From SZUA-430 sp964647355 (GTDB lineage Bacteria > Pseudomonadota > Alphaproteobacteria > Micropepsales > Micropepsaceae), in assembly GCA_964647355.1 (NCBI GenBank), contig CAZYGK010000026.1, positions 1 through 34,573 of the forward strand: a stretch of 34,573 nucleotides of DNA, read 5' to 3'. This document shows positions 1-7,426 of the stretch, in pieces (position 1 is the stretch's first letter; every line of letters begins with the position of its first letter). Made by a program: the position numbers and the translations under genes. The notes under the pieces are model-generated. The model made no database searches, had not been told where the DNA came from, and was given only the letters and a program-made list of their open reading frames with translations.

Positions 1-99
1 CCCCGTCGCGGCGTCGCCGTAGCGAACCCAATCGGCGGCAGCAGCGGTGTGTAGCGACGCGATCGCGAGCACGCTTGCAATGCCCAATCCTTTCAACAT
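1..99 (-). CDS. Partial exported protein, signal peptide only
   Basis: Only the first 33 codons are inside the window; the rest lies beyond position 1. The peptide begins with Met-Leu-Lys and a short hydrophobic stretch (about residues 5-20). It then has an Ala-Ala-Ala-Ala-Asp junction that looks like a signal peptidase I site, so the product is probably periplasmic or secreted. A GGAG lies 10 bases upstream of this ATG; a GTG two codons earlier is an alternative start. It follows the small membrane protein gene at 102-658 by two bases if that gene ends at the TGA at 102-104, so the two probably form an operon. I do not recognise the family from 33 residues. Confidence 0.6.
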   Translation of the reverse strand, partial: MLKGLGIASVLAIASLHTAAAADWVRYGDAATG

Positions 100-101
100 C
101 T

Positions 102-658
102 TCACGCGACTCCAAAATGCCGTTGTGAGACATGGTAACGCGCTCGGGCGCCGCGCCCCAAGGCAAATCGCGCCCCCCCCCACTTTGGTCAGGGTGGAGC
201 TTTGCGAAGCGGGCGTTCACGTAGGCGACGAAGCCGGGGCCATAGGCGCCGATGCGCTCGGCACGCCGCCATTCGGTCATGAAAATGGGTGCCGTGAGAT
301 ACCAGCAAAAATTATGCGCGAACTGCTGCAGCAGGCGGTCATCCACCATGCCGTCACGCTCAGCGTGAAACGCGTCCTGGAACGAAGTAGCCGTCAGATT
401 GAAGTAGACGAGAATTTGTGTCGCTTCCACGGGGCTCAGCGGCGCCGGCTCGAACATCACCTTGCGGAAGATGGGGGCGAGTTCGGGTGTCATGAGCTCT
501 CGCATGGCGCCTTGATAGTTGCCCGACAAGCCCTGAGAAATCTGAGCGCGGGCGATCTTGTTGGTCTGGACCTGCTGGAAGTAGATCGCGACGAGCGAGC
601 CGATGATCGCGACGACGGCGACGATCTGGGAGACGTAGTAGAGTTCTTCGAGCGACAT
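102..658 (-). CDS. Membrane-anchored hypothetical protein, probable frameshift
   Basis: Function unknown. From ATG at 658 the frame gives an N-terminal membrane segment (about residues 10-27, rich in Val, Ile and Ala). A soluble, mostly helical domain follows, rich in aromatic residues, to about residue 158. There the coding strand has nine G in a row (173-181). Beyond the run the same frame has no stop up to the window edge and turns into an Arg-, Cys- and His-rich sequence that looks non-coding. Shifting by one base after the run gives a TGA at 102-104, two bases before the ATG of the next gene. I therefore take 102 as the probable natural end and suspect a frameshift, either real or a sequencing error. 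A GGA about 8 bases upstream supports the start. The N-anchor and cytoplasmic tail design gives no clear function. Confidence 0.6.
173..181 (-). repeat. Nine-base G homopolymer at suspected frameshift
   Basis: Nine consecutive C on the plus strand (G on the coding strand) interrupt the small membrane protein gene at about codon 159. Codon character is normal before the run and degenerates after it in the same frame. Runs of this length are prone to slippage and to sequencing miscounts. Confidence 0.7.
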
Positions 659-902
659 CGGGCGGTTCCGCTGATCGCGGAGCGCGACCGTGGCTGTTGT
701 GGATCGGTAGACTTTGGGACTTGGGGCCCATCGCGTCCCTTGTCCCTACCGCTACCGTCCGGGCGGGCGGAGCGTCAACGGAATGCGCCCCCCGGCGGGT
801 GGAGAGAGCCCGCCTTCCCCATCCGCGTTGTTGCATCGGCGGGGGCGTCCGGTCATGTTGCGCTGCAACGTCATTCACCGCCGTTCTCGAGGACCCTCAC
901 CC

Positions 903-2030
903 ATGCCCGTGCTGCAATATCTGACGACCACGCATTTCGATTTCGGCGCCGTGAAGGTGCTTGGCTCCGAGCTCGCGCGGCTCGGCGTGAAGAAGCCGCT
1001 GATCGCGACCGACAAGGGCGTCGTCGCGGCCGGGTTGATCGAACAGGTGCTGCACCCGATTACGCCGAAGCCCGCCTGGCCCGTGTTCGACGAGACGCCG
1101 GGCAACCCGACCGAAGAGGCGACGCTGAAAGCCTTTGCGCTCTACAAGTCCGAAGGCTGCGACGGCGTCGTGTGCGTCGGCGGCGGCTCGGCGATGGATT
1201 TGGGCAAGGCGGTGGCGCTGCTGGCCGTTTCGGGCGAGCCGCTGGCGCAGTTCGATCCGCTGAAGGGCGGCGCGAAGAACATCAAGGGTGTCGCGCCGGT
1301 GATCGCGATCCCGACGACGGCGGGCACGGGCTCAGAAGTCTCGGTCGGCTTCGTCATCATCATGAACTCCGGCCAGAAGATGACGTTCGCCAATCCGCAG
1401 ATCATTCCGAAGGTCGCGATCTGCGATCCGGAGCTGACGCTGGGCTTGCCGCCGCTGTTGACCGCCGCGACCGGCATGGACGCAATGACCCACTGCATCG
1501 AGGCGGTGCTGACGCCGACCGTCAATCCGCCGGCCGAGGGCGTGGGCTATGACGGGCTGTGGCGCTCGTGGCGCTGGATCCGCCAAGCGGTGCAGAACCC
1601 GAAGGATCGCGACGCGCGCTGGCACATGATGATGGCCTCGACCGAGGGCGCGATGGCGTTCGTGAAGGGCTTGGGCGCCGTGCACGCGATGAGCCACGCG
1701 GCGGGGCGTTTGCCCGACCTCAAGCTGCATCATGGCACGCTGAACGCGGTATTTCTGCCGACGGTGCTGCGCTATCACGACGGGCATGCGGCGGAGAAGT
1801 ACGAGCGCCTGCGCTCGTCCATGGGCCTCAACCCCAACGCCGATCTCGCGAAGGCTATCGAAGGCTTGAACGCGGAGATCGGGCTGCCGAAGGGTTTGGG
1901 CGCGATGGGTCTCACCGAAAATCGCGTTCCCGATCTCATCCCCTACGCGATCGGCGACCTCGCAAACTTCGGCAACCCGCGCAAGGCGGGCCCGGACGAC
2001 TACGCAGCGATGTTCAAGGCGGCGATGTAG
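903..2030 (+). CDS. Iron-containing (group III) alcohol dehydrogenase
   Basis: 375 residues, the usual size for this family. It probably reduces or oxidises small alcohols or aldehydes with NAD(P)H in the cytoplasm. The N-terminal dinucleotide-binding domain carries GGGSAMDLGKAV at about 98-109. The C-terminal helical domain has the metal ligands in the FucO pattern: Asp193 and His197 (GMDAMTHCIEA), His261 (AVHAMSHAAG) and His277 (LHHGTLNAV). The ATG at 903 is chosen because GAGGA sits 9 bases upstream and the protein starts where relatives start; the frame stays open further upstream but that extension is not family-like. It stands alone, divergent from the small membrane protein gene and followed by a long inverted repeat. 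The sequence does not fix the substrate; family members act on ethanol, 1,2-propanediol, butanol or 4-hydroxybutyrate. Confidence 0.92.
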   Translation: MPVLQYLTTTHFDFGAVKVLGSELARLGVKKPLIATDKGVVAAGLIEQVLHPITPKPAWPVFDETPGNPTEEATLKAFALYKSEGCDGVVCVGGGSAMDLGKAVALLAVSGEPLAQFDPLKGGAKNIKGVAPVIAIPTTAGTGSEVSVGFVIIMNSGQKMTFANPQIIPKVAICDPELTLGLPPLLTAATGMDAMTHCIEAVLTPTVNPPAEGVGYDGLWRSWRWIRQAVQNPKDRDARWHMMMASTEGAMAFVKGLGAVHAMSHAAGRLPDLKLHHGTLNAVFLPTVLRYHDGHAAEKYERLRSSMGLNPNADLAKAIEGLNAEIGLPKGLGAMGLTENRVPDLIPYAIGDLANFGNPRKAGPDDYAAMFKAAM

Positions 2031-2048
2031 GGTTCGTGGGAGGCGCTT

Positions 2049-2151
2049 GCCCTGGGACCGCGGGCGGCCCCGCCCGCTCTTTCCAACATCTTAAACGCAC
2101 CATCCGCAGAGAGCCAGCAAGAGCGGGCGAGGCCGCCCGCGGTCCCAGGGC
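2049..2151. repeat. GC-rich inverted repeat, REP-like element or terminator
   Basis: The left arm at 2049-2082 and right arm at about 2119-2151 are reverse complements over roughly 33 bases with one internal mismatch. They are separated by about 36 bases. The arm contains CCTGGGACCGCGGGCGG. The element begins 18 bases after the alcohol dehydrogenase stop, so it could terminate that transcript. Its length and composition also fit a dispersed intergenic palindrome of the REP type. Only one copy is visible here, so the repeat-family reading is inference. Confidence 0.75.
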
Positions 2152-2229
2152 TTGGGATTGTCCTCTGACGGCGGAGCGGGCGATCACTGCGCGATACACA
2201 CTGTCACCCTTTCTTCTTAGAGACCAACC

Positions 2230-2658
2230 ATGACCGACCACCCTGCCCCGCCTGGAACGCTTCAGCATACGCTTGGCCAGCATCGCGTCGTCTCGATGGA
2301 AGGCGGACGGGCGGTGATCGAATACGACGCCGGGATGCATATGTGCCACTCGGGCGGCGTGGTTCAGGGCGGCTTTGTCAGCGGTTGGATCGACGCGGCG
2401 ATGGCGCATGCCGCAATCAGTCTAACCGGACGCGAGATGTCGCCGATGTCGCTCGAGATGAAGGTCAGCTATTTCGCGCCCGCGCGGCCCGGCCGGCTGA
2501 TCGCCGAGGGTTGGATCGAGCGGATGGGCAAGTCGACTTGCTTTGCCGAAGGGGTGCTGAAAGACGCGAACGGCATTGTGCTCGCCAAGGCGAGTTCGAC
2601 GATCCGGCTGGTGCCGCTGACGAAGGTTGAAGCGGATTCACGCGCCGCCCGCAAATAG
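2230..2658 (+). CDS. PaaI-type hotdog-fold thioesterase
   Basis: 142 residues, normal for the PaaI/YbgC hotdog superfamily, whose members hydrolyse acyl-CoA thioesters in the cytoplasm. The helix and active-site region reads GGVVQGGFVSGWIDAAMAHA (about residues 39-58), with the Gly-rich turn and acidic residue usual in PaaI-like enzymes. The next strands, with SPMSLEMKVSYFAPARPG, match the core sheet. It is a single-domain protein that would act as a dimer or tetramer. No SD stronger than AGAG is seen before the ATG. It converges with the NlpD-like gene, with only 17 bases between stops. The acyl substrate cannot be told from the sequence. Confidence 0.85.
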   Translation: MTDHPAPPGTLQHTLGQHRVVSMEGGRAVIEYDAGMHMCHSGGVVQGGFVSGWIDAAMAHAAISLTGREMSPMSLEMKVSYFAPARPGRLIAEGWIERMGKSTCFAEGVLKDANGIVLAKASSTIRLVPLTKVEADSRAARK

Positions 2659-2675
2659 ATAGCGAACGCTGCGGG

Positions 2676-3872
2676 CTAGCGGCTTGCCGTGTCGCGGTTC
2701 AGATACCGGTTCGGGTCGACGGCGCGGTCGCCTTTGCGGATTTCGAAGTGCAGCTGCGGGCGGTCGACGTCGCCGGTGGCGCCGACGAGCGCTACCGTCT
2801 GGCCTTGGCGAACCTTGTCGCCGCGGTCGACGAGCAGCTTCTTGGCGTGCGCATAGGCGGTGACGAAGCCGTTGGCGTGACGCACAAGCAGCAGGTTGCC
2901 ATAGCCCGCAAGCTCGTTGCCGGCGTAGATGACGGTGCCACCGTCCGCCGCTTTGACCGGCGTGTTCGGGTCGGCCGCGATGTTGATGCCGTCGTTGTGC
3001 ATGCCGGAACCGCGGCGGCCGAAGCCGGAAATGACTTTGCCTTTGACCGGCCACACGAAGCGTCCCGTGCCGCGCGTTACCGGGCGCTCGTCGAAGGCGG
3101 CGTCGGGATCGCGCTCGGCTATCGCAACGCTCTTGGTCTTCGGCTTCTCTTCGTAGGCGAGGTCTGCGTCGCGCGCGGGCTTCTTCGGTGGCTCGTACGG
3201 CGCATCGAGATCGGGCTCGGCAATGTCGCGCGCCGGCTTCGGCCGCGGCATGACAAACGCCGTCTCTGCGAGTTTCGGCGGCGGCGCCAGGTCTTCCGGC
3301 CCACCCTGCCCTTCGAACGACGGCTTCGCGCGCGGCGTGCCCAACGCATAAAATCGTGCGCCCTCAAGACGCGGATCGGGCATGGGTTCGCCGGGTTCGA
3401 CGACCACGGGCGAGGCCAGGACCTCTTTCTTCACCGGCGCGACGCGGGCGGTAGCACGCGGCTTCGGCGCGGGTTCGATCGGTTCGACTTGCGGTTCGAC
3501 TGGCGCTTTGCGCGGACGCAGTTTCGGTTGCGGCGCGGCCTGCGGTTGCCACTGCTCTGCGATGTAGGCCGGCGGGATCACCACGCGTTGACCGCGCGTG
3601 AGCTGATACGGCGCGTTCAGGCCGTTCGTCTCGATAATCGCTTCGGCGGGAACCTTGTAGCGGCGCGCGAGGTTTTGGACGGTGTCGCCAGCTTGAGCGA
3701 GGACAACGGTCGCCGGGCGCGCCGGCCGTGCATTGTACACGGGCGCTTGTACGTCAACCGTCGCGCAGCCGCTTGCCGTACCGAGCAAGAGCGCCGCGAT
3801 AAGCGACTGCGCCGTTTGCTCCCTACGCTTGCGGTTTTGGCGGCGCTTTTGCGGATCATTCGACCGCTCCAT
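2676..3872 (-). CDS. NlpD/EnvC-like lipoprotein, LysM plus degenerate M23
   Basis: 398 residues. A basic N-terminus and hydrophobic stretch end in a lipobox, GTASGC, with Cys36 as the lipidation site. A LysM peptidoglycan-binding domain spans about 55-101, a Pro/Ala/Lys-rich linker about 105-268, and a LytM/M23 domain about 270-392. The metal site is altered. His292 is shifted one place from the usual HxGxD pattern, the expected Asp is Asn297, and the first His of the usual HxH is Gln373 (RPQLHFEIRKG). As in E. coli NlpD, this suggests an activator of cell-wall amidases in division rather than an active endopeptidase. The ATG lies inside the end of pcm (17-base overlap), so the two are probably translationally coupled. 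This is the standard surE-pcm-nlpD neighbourhood. Confidence 0.9.
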   Translation of the reverse strand: MERSNDPQKRRQNRKRREQTAQSLIAALLLGTASGCATVDVQAPVYNARPARPATVVLAQAGDTVQNLARRYKVPAEAIIETNGLNAPYQLTRGQRVVIPPAYIAEQWQPQAAPQPKLRPRKAPVEPQVEPIEPAPKPRATARVAPVKKEVLASPVVVEPGEPMPDPRLEGARFYALGTPRAKPSFEGQGGPEDLAPPPKLAETAFVMPRPKPARDIAEPDLDAPYEPPKKPARDADLAYEEKPKTKSVAIAERDPDAAFDERPVTRGTGRFVWPVKGKVISGFGRRGSGMHNDGINIAADPNTPVKAADGGTVIYAGNELAGYGNLLLVRHANGFVTAYAHAKKLLVDRGDKVRQGQTVALVGATGDVDRPQLHFEIRKGDRAVDPNRYLNRDTASR

Positions 3873-4545
3873 CGCTTTTCGCCACGCCTTCCAACAACGG
3901 CACGAATTTCACGGGCAAGAGATCCGTGCTCTGATAACCCTGTGCCGTCCGTCTTATGCGGACTAGCACCTGCCCGTCGACACCACGATCAATTGGAATA
4001 ACCATGGAGCCCTTAATAACGAGTTGATTTAACAACTCCGCGGGCGGATTTTCGCGGGCGGCGGCGGTGACGACGATGCGGTCGAACGGTGCCTGGCCGG
4101 GCCAGCCGCGCATGCCGTCGGCGACGCGGGCGTCGATGTTAAAGAGATGCAACTTCTTAAAGCGCTCTACAGCTTGTTCGAGGAGCGCTGCGTGACGCTC
4201 GATCGTGTAGACGCGTTTCACGAGCTTTGCCAACACCGCCGCCTGATAGCCCGAGCCGGTGCCGACTTCGAGCACGCGATGCGCCGGCTTCAGCTCCAGG
4301 GCCTGGGTCATGTAGGCGACAATGAAGGGCTGACTGATCGATTGGCCTTCGTCGATCGGCAGGGCGACGTTGTCATAGGCGCGGTCGGCGAAAACTTCGG
4401 GCACGAACAGTTCGCGGGGGGTGGTTTCGAGCGCCGACAGCACGTCGGTGTCGCCGATGCCCTGGCGGCGCAGCTCCATTAACAAGCGGATCATCCGCAC
4501 GTCGGGCGTCATGTGACCCTCGGCTACTCTCAGGGCATTGTGCAT
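3856..4545 (-). CDS. pcm: Protein-L-isoaspartate O-methyltransferase
   Basis: 229 residues from the ATG at 4545, with GAGG five bases upstream; a second ATG 33 bases downstream, also behind GAGGG, is possible. The enzyme methylates isoaspartyl residues of aged proteins with S-adenosylmethionine, starting their repair in the cytoplasm. The SAM-binding loop VLEVGTGSGYQAAVLAKLV lies near residue 95. The family motifs GQSISQPFIVAYMTQ (substrate side) and FDRIVVTAAA are present, and length is normal. It is followed by the NlpD-like gene with a 17-base overlap. In relatives surE is directly upstream; here a toxin-antitoxin pair separates them, so pcm may need its own promoter in the roughly 80 bases before it. 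Confidence 0.95.
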   Translation of the reverse strand: MHNALRVAEGHMTPDVRMIRLLMELRRQGIGDTDVLSALETTPRELFVPEVFADRAYDNVALPIDEGQSISQPFIVAYMTQALELKPAHRVLEVGTGSGYQAAVLAKLVKRVYTIERHAALLEQAVERFKKLHLFNIDARVADGMRGWPGQAPFDRIVVTAAARENPPAELLNQLVIKGSMVIPIDRGVDGQVLVRIRRTAQGYQSTDLLPVKFVPLLEGVAKSDGAVE

Positions 4546-4626
4546 CAAGACCTCGGCCGGTGTCTCGGCCCCAAGGTTGCCCGCGGGTGGTAAAGAAATG
4601 AATTACCGATCCGCAACTAGCCTTAC

Positions 4627-4971
4627 CTAACTTGGCAACCGCCCGACGATATGCCGGCGATGGTCTTGGCCGCCGAAATAGACCGCCAGAACGCGGACAA
4701 CACGCTTGCTCTCATCAATGTCGAAGTAGATCACAGCGCGATCGACGGTTGTCGAGCGCAATCCGGCAAGAAGCTCGTTGTGCAGGGTGCCCCGATGCGG
4801 CCTGTTGCATAGATCGTCGAATACCGCTTCGAGGCGTGCCAGCCGCGCTCCGGCTCTATCCATCGCACTCTCAAGGTCGTCTCCAAACCGAACGTATGAT
4901 GCCGTGAGGAAGTCGAAGATGCGATCGAGGTCGTCCCGTACTTCCTGGGCGCGCTCGACTTTGTACTTCAA
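4627..4971 (-). CDS. ParE/RelE-superfamily toxin
   Basis: 114 residues, typical for the family. The order is an N-terminal helical pair (DDLDRIFDFLTASY), then a small sheet with LAGLRSTTVDRAVIYFDID, ending in a basic strand with VYFGGQDHRRH. This is the ParE layout, with the family's C-terminal Arg and His cluster. ParE toxins poison DNA gyrase, whereas RelE relatives cleave mRNA; the sequence does not decide which applies here. The start overlaps the antitoxin stop by four bases (ATGA), so the antitoxin is made first and the two are coupled. The pair lies between surE and pcm, an unusual place. Residue pattern and gene arrangement make the toxin call fairly firm; the target is inferred. Confidence 0.85.
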   Translation of the reverse strand: MKYKVERAQEVRDDLDRIFDFLTASYVRFGDDLESAMDRAGARLARLEAVFDDLCNRPHRGTLHNELLAGLRSTTVDRAVIYFDIDESKRVVRVLAVYFGGQDHRRHIVGRLPS

Positions 4972-5246
4972 GCTTTCGCCTTTCGAAGCGCAGCCTTCTT
5001 TCGCGCAATCATCCGCTCGGTCTGCTTACGCCCTTCGGCGAGGCTAACGAACTTGCCACGGCGGCGTTCTTCAAGCACCTCCCGAAGGGCGGCGAGTTCG
5101 GCTTCGTGCCTTTCGCGCTCGGCCCGAAACATCTCGAGGCCGTGCTGGAGGACCGCGCTTATGTTCGAAAACGTACCGTTCTCGACCATGCGCTCAGCAA
5201 AAGCCTCCTGAGAATCGGTGAGAGAAATCGATCTTTTGGCGGTCAT
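4968..5246 (-). CDS. ParD-like ribbon-helix-helix antitoxin
   Basis: 92 residues. The N-terminal part, KRSISLTDSQEAFAERMVE, has the strand and helix pattern of the CopG/ParD ribbon-helix-helix fold. The next segment, GTFSNISAVLQHGLEMF, is the ParD second helix. The C-terminal half is charged and helical, as expected of the flexible part that wraps the toxin. It would neutralise the ParE-like protein encoded immediately downstream and repress its own promoter. A near-perfect 19-base palindrome lies 15 bases upstream of the start. GGAG sits eight bases before the ATG. Its stop overlaps the toxin start. Confidence 0.87.
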   Translation of the reverse strand: MTAKRSISLTDSQEAFAERMVENGTFSNISAVLQHGLEMFRAERERHEAELAALREVLEERRRGKFVSLAEGRKQTERMIARKKAALRKAKA

Positions 5247-5260
5247 ATCACTATCTCCAT

Positions 5261-5279
5261 GGTACTACTGAGTAGCACC
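5261..5279. promoter_or_regulatory. Candidate ParD operator palindrome
   Basis: GGTACTACTGAGTAGCACC is a 19-base palindrome with one mismatched pair, centred on G5270. It lies just upstream of the antitoxin start and before the surE stop region. Self-repressing ParD proteins bind such sites at their own promoters, so this is the likely operator (inference from position and symmetry). Confidence 0.6.
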
Positions 5280-5301
5280 AAGGGCGTTAAGATGCAACCG
5301 C

Positions 5302-6087
5302 CTAGATTTTCGGCGCGCCGTCGAGGTGTTGGCTCAGGGCTTTGCGAACGCTGTGTTCGGTCAGATTCATGTGCAACGGCGTGATCGAGATGCGGCCGTC
5401 GTAGATGGCGCGCAGGTCGGTGCCTTCCGGCGGGTTCGAGCGAACGCGGGAGAAGCCAAGCCAGAAATACGGGTTACCGCGGCCGTCGGTGCGCTCGATC
5501 AGGTTCGTGAGCGACTGGTCGCGCTTGCCTTGGCTCGTCACTTCCACGCGCTTGACGGCCTCGGGGGCGACGTCAGGGAAGTTAATGTTGATGACGACGT
5601 CTTTCGGCCAGCCGACTTCGCGCAGCTGGCGGATGAGGCCGGGGCCGTGGGCTTCGGCACAGGCCCACTTCACCGGGCCTTCGTCGAACAATGTCGACTG
5701 GCTCAAGGCGATCGAGGGGATGCCCAACGCCGTGCCTTCCATGGCTGCGGCGATGGTGCCCGAGTAGGTCACGTCGTCGGCCATGTTCGAGCCGCGGTTG
5801 ACGCCCGAGAGAATGAGGTCCGGCCGATGATCCTTCAGCACGTGGATGACACCCATGAGCACGCTGTCGGTCGGCGTGCCTTGGACGGCGAAGCGCTTCT
5901 TGCTGATTTCGCGGATACGCAAGGGCTGGGTCAGCGTCAGCTTGCGCGAGGCACCGCTTTCTTCGCTTTCGGGAGCGACGATCCAAACGTCGTCGGAGAG
6001 TTCGCGGGCGATCTTTTCGAGCGCGACCAGGCCCGGCGCGTTGATGCCGTCGTCGTTCGAGAGGAGGATACGGAGCTTTTTGGTCAT
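5302..6087 (-). CDS. surE: 5'/3'-nucleotidase SurE
   Basis: 261 residues, normal for SurE. It is a metal-dependent phosphatase that removes phosphate from nucleoside 5'- and 3'-monophosphates and short polyphosphates in the cytoplasm, and is linked to stationary-phase survival. The metal site is visible as ILLSNDDGINAPG (Asp12, Asp13), with the family loop PESEESGASRKLTL and SGVNRGSNMADDVTYSGT carrying the Asn ligand. The start overlaps the serS stop by four bases (ATGA), so translation is coupled to serS. Downstream, pcm would be expected next, but the ParD/ParE-like pair intervenes after 55 bases. Confidence 0.96.
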   Translation of the reverse strand: MTKKLRILLSNDDGINAPGLVALEKIARELSDDVWIVAPESEESGASRKLTLTQPLRIREISKKRFAVQGTPTDSVLMGVIHVLKDHRPDLILSGVNRGSNMADDVTYSGTIAAAMEGTALGIPSIALSQSTLFDEGPVKWACAEAHGPGLIRQLREVGWPKDVVININFPDVAPEAVKRVEVTSQGKRDQSLTNLIERTDGRGNPYFWLGFSRVRSNPPEGTDLRAIYDGRISITPLHMNLTEHSVRKALSQHLDGAPKI

Positions 6088-7364
6088 TTGGGTGTGATCG
6101 CCTCGAGGCCGCCCATGTAGGGCTTCAGCACTTCGGGAATCGCGATCGATCCGTCGGCTTGCTGGTAGTTTTCAAGGACGGCGATCAGCGTGCGGCCGAC
6201 CGCAAGGCCCGAACCGTTCAGCGTGTGCACGAAGCGTGTGCCCTTGCTGTCCGCGGACTTGTAGCGCGCGTCCATGCGGCGGGCCTGGAAGTCGCCGCAG
6301 TTCGAGCAGGAGGAGATTTCGCGGTAGGCGTTTTGGCCGGGCAGCCAGACTTCGATGTCGTGCGTTTTGCGCGCGGCGAAGCCCATGTCGCCGGTGGAGA
6401 GCACCATCGTGCGGTAGGCGAGGCCTAGCCGCTTCAAAACTTCTTCAGCGCAGGCGGTCATGCGGTCGTGTTCGGCGTTCGACTGCTCCGGCGTCGTGAT
6501 CGATACGAGTTCGACCTTGGAGAACTGGTGCATGCGGATCATGCCGCGCGTGTCTTTGCCGGCGGCGCCCGCTTCGGAGCGAAAGCACGGCGTCCAGGCG
6601 GTGAAGCGCAACGGCAGCGCGCTTTCATCGAGGATCTGTTCGCGCACCTGGTTCGTGAGCGAGACTTCGGCGGTCGGGATCAGCCAATAGCCGTTCGTGG
6701 TGCCGAATTGCTCGTCGCGGAACTTCGGCAGTTGCGCGGTGCCGAACATCGCCTGGTCGCGCACGAGGAACGGCGGGACGACTTCTTGGTAGCCGAACGT
6801 GCCGGTGTGCAGGTCGAGCATGAAGTTCGCGAGCGCGCGTTCGAGGCGGGCGAGTTGGCCCTTTAGCAGCACGAACCTCGCGCCGGACATTTTGGCGGCG
6901 GCTTCGAAGTCCATGAGTTTGAGCGCTTCGCCGAGGTCGAAGTGCTGCTTGGCCGCGAAGTTCATCGAACGCGGCGTGCCGTGGCGGCGCGCTTCTTTGT
7001 TCGCGGTTTCGTCCGGGCCGTCGGGCACGTCCGCCGCCGGCAGGTTCGGAATTGTAGAGAGGAGCTCGTTCAGCGCCTCTTCCGACTCGCGCACGCGCAG
7101 TTCGGTTGCGGGCACCTCTTCCTTTATGCGCGCGACTTCGGCCATCAGGCGGCTCGCCTCGGCTTCGTTCTTCGCCGCTTTCGCCTGGCCGATCTTCTTC
7201 GAGGCGTCGTTACGCAGGCTCTGCATCTCCTGCAGGCGGTGCGTGGCGGTGCGCCATTCCTGGTCGAGGCCGAGAATTTGCTGCGACATTGGGCTCAAGC
7301 CGCGGCGCTCTAAGCCTTCGTCAAAGGCGGCAGGATTTTCGCGGATGAATCTGATGTCGTGCAT
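6084..7364 (-). CDS. serS: Seryl-tRNA synthetase
   Basis: 426 residues from ATG at 7364, the standard N-terminus MHDIRFIRENP; a TTG two codons upstream extends the frame but is less likely. It charges tRNA-Ser with serine and also tRNA-Sec where present. The N-terminal long coiled-coil arm (about residues 25-105) binds the tRNA variable arm. The class II catalytic core shows motif 2 as CFRSEAGAAGKDTRGMIRMH and motif 3 as NGSGLAVGRTLIAVLENYQ. The C-terminal region is standard. The gene sits 62 bases after tatC and overlaps surE by four bases, the usual alphaproteobacterial order. Confidence 0.97.
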   Translation of the reverse strand: MHDIRFIRENPAAFDEGLERRGLSPMSQQILGLDQEWRTATHRLQEMQSLRNDASKKIGQAKAAKNEAEASRLMAEVARIKEEVPATELRVRESEEALNELLSTIPNLPAADVPDGPDETANKEARRHGTPRSMNFAAKQHFDLGEALKLMDFEAAAKMSGARFVLLKGQLARLERALANFMLDLHTGTFGYQEVVPPFLVRDQAMFGTAQLPKFRDEQFGTTNGYWLIPTAEVSLTNQVREQILDESALPLRFTAWTPCFRSEAGAAGKDTRGMIRMHQFSKVELVSITTPEQSNAEHDRMTACAEEVLKRLGLAYRTMVLSTGDMGFAARKTHDIEVWLPGQNAYREISSCSNCGDFQARRMDARYKSADSKGTRFVHTLNGSGLAVGRTLIAVLENYQQADGSIAIPEVLKPYMGGLEAITPK

Positions 7365-7426
7365 GGCCAAGCCGTTTTGCGTTGAGGGGGCGTGTTTAGC
7401 GGCTCGCCCCCTGCCCTACAACAGGG

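Noticed and set aside
47..1552. 501-codon open frame on the plus strand
   Set aside because: It runs antisense to the small membrane protein and out of frame through the alcohol dehydrogenase; its sequence is Arg-rich without family features.
2748..4001. 417-codon plus-strand frame
   Set aside because: It is antisense to the NlpD-like gene and is a GC-rich shadow frame with no protein character.
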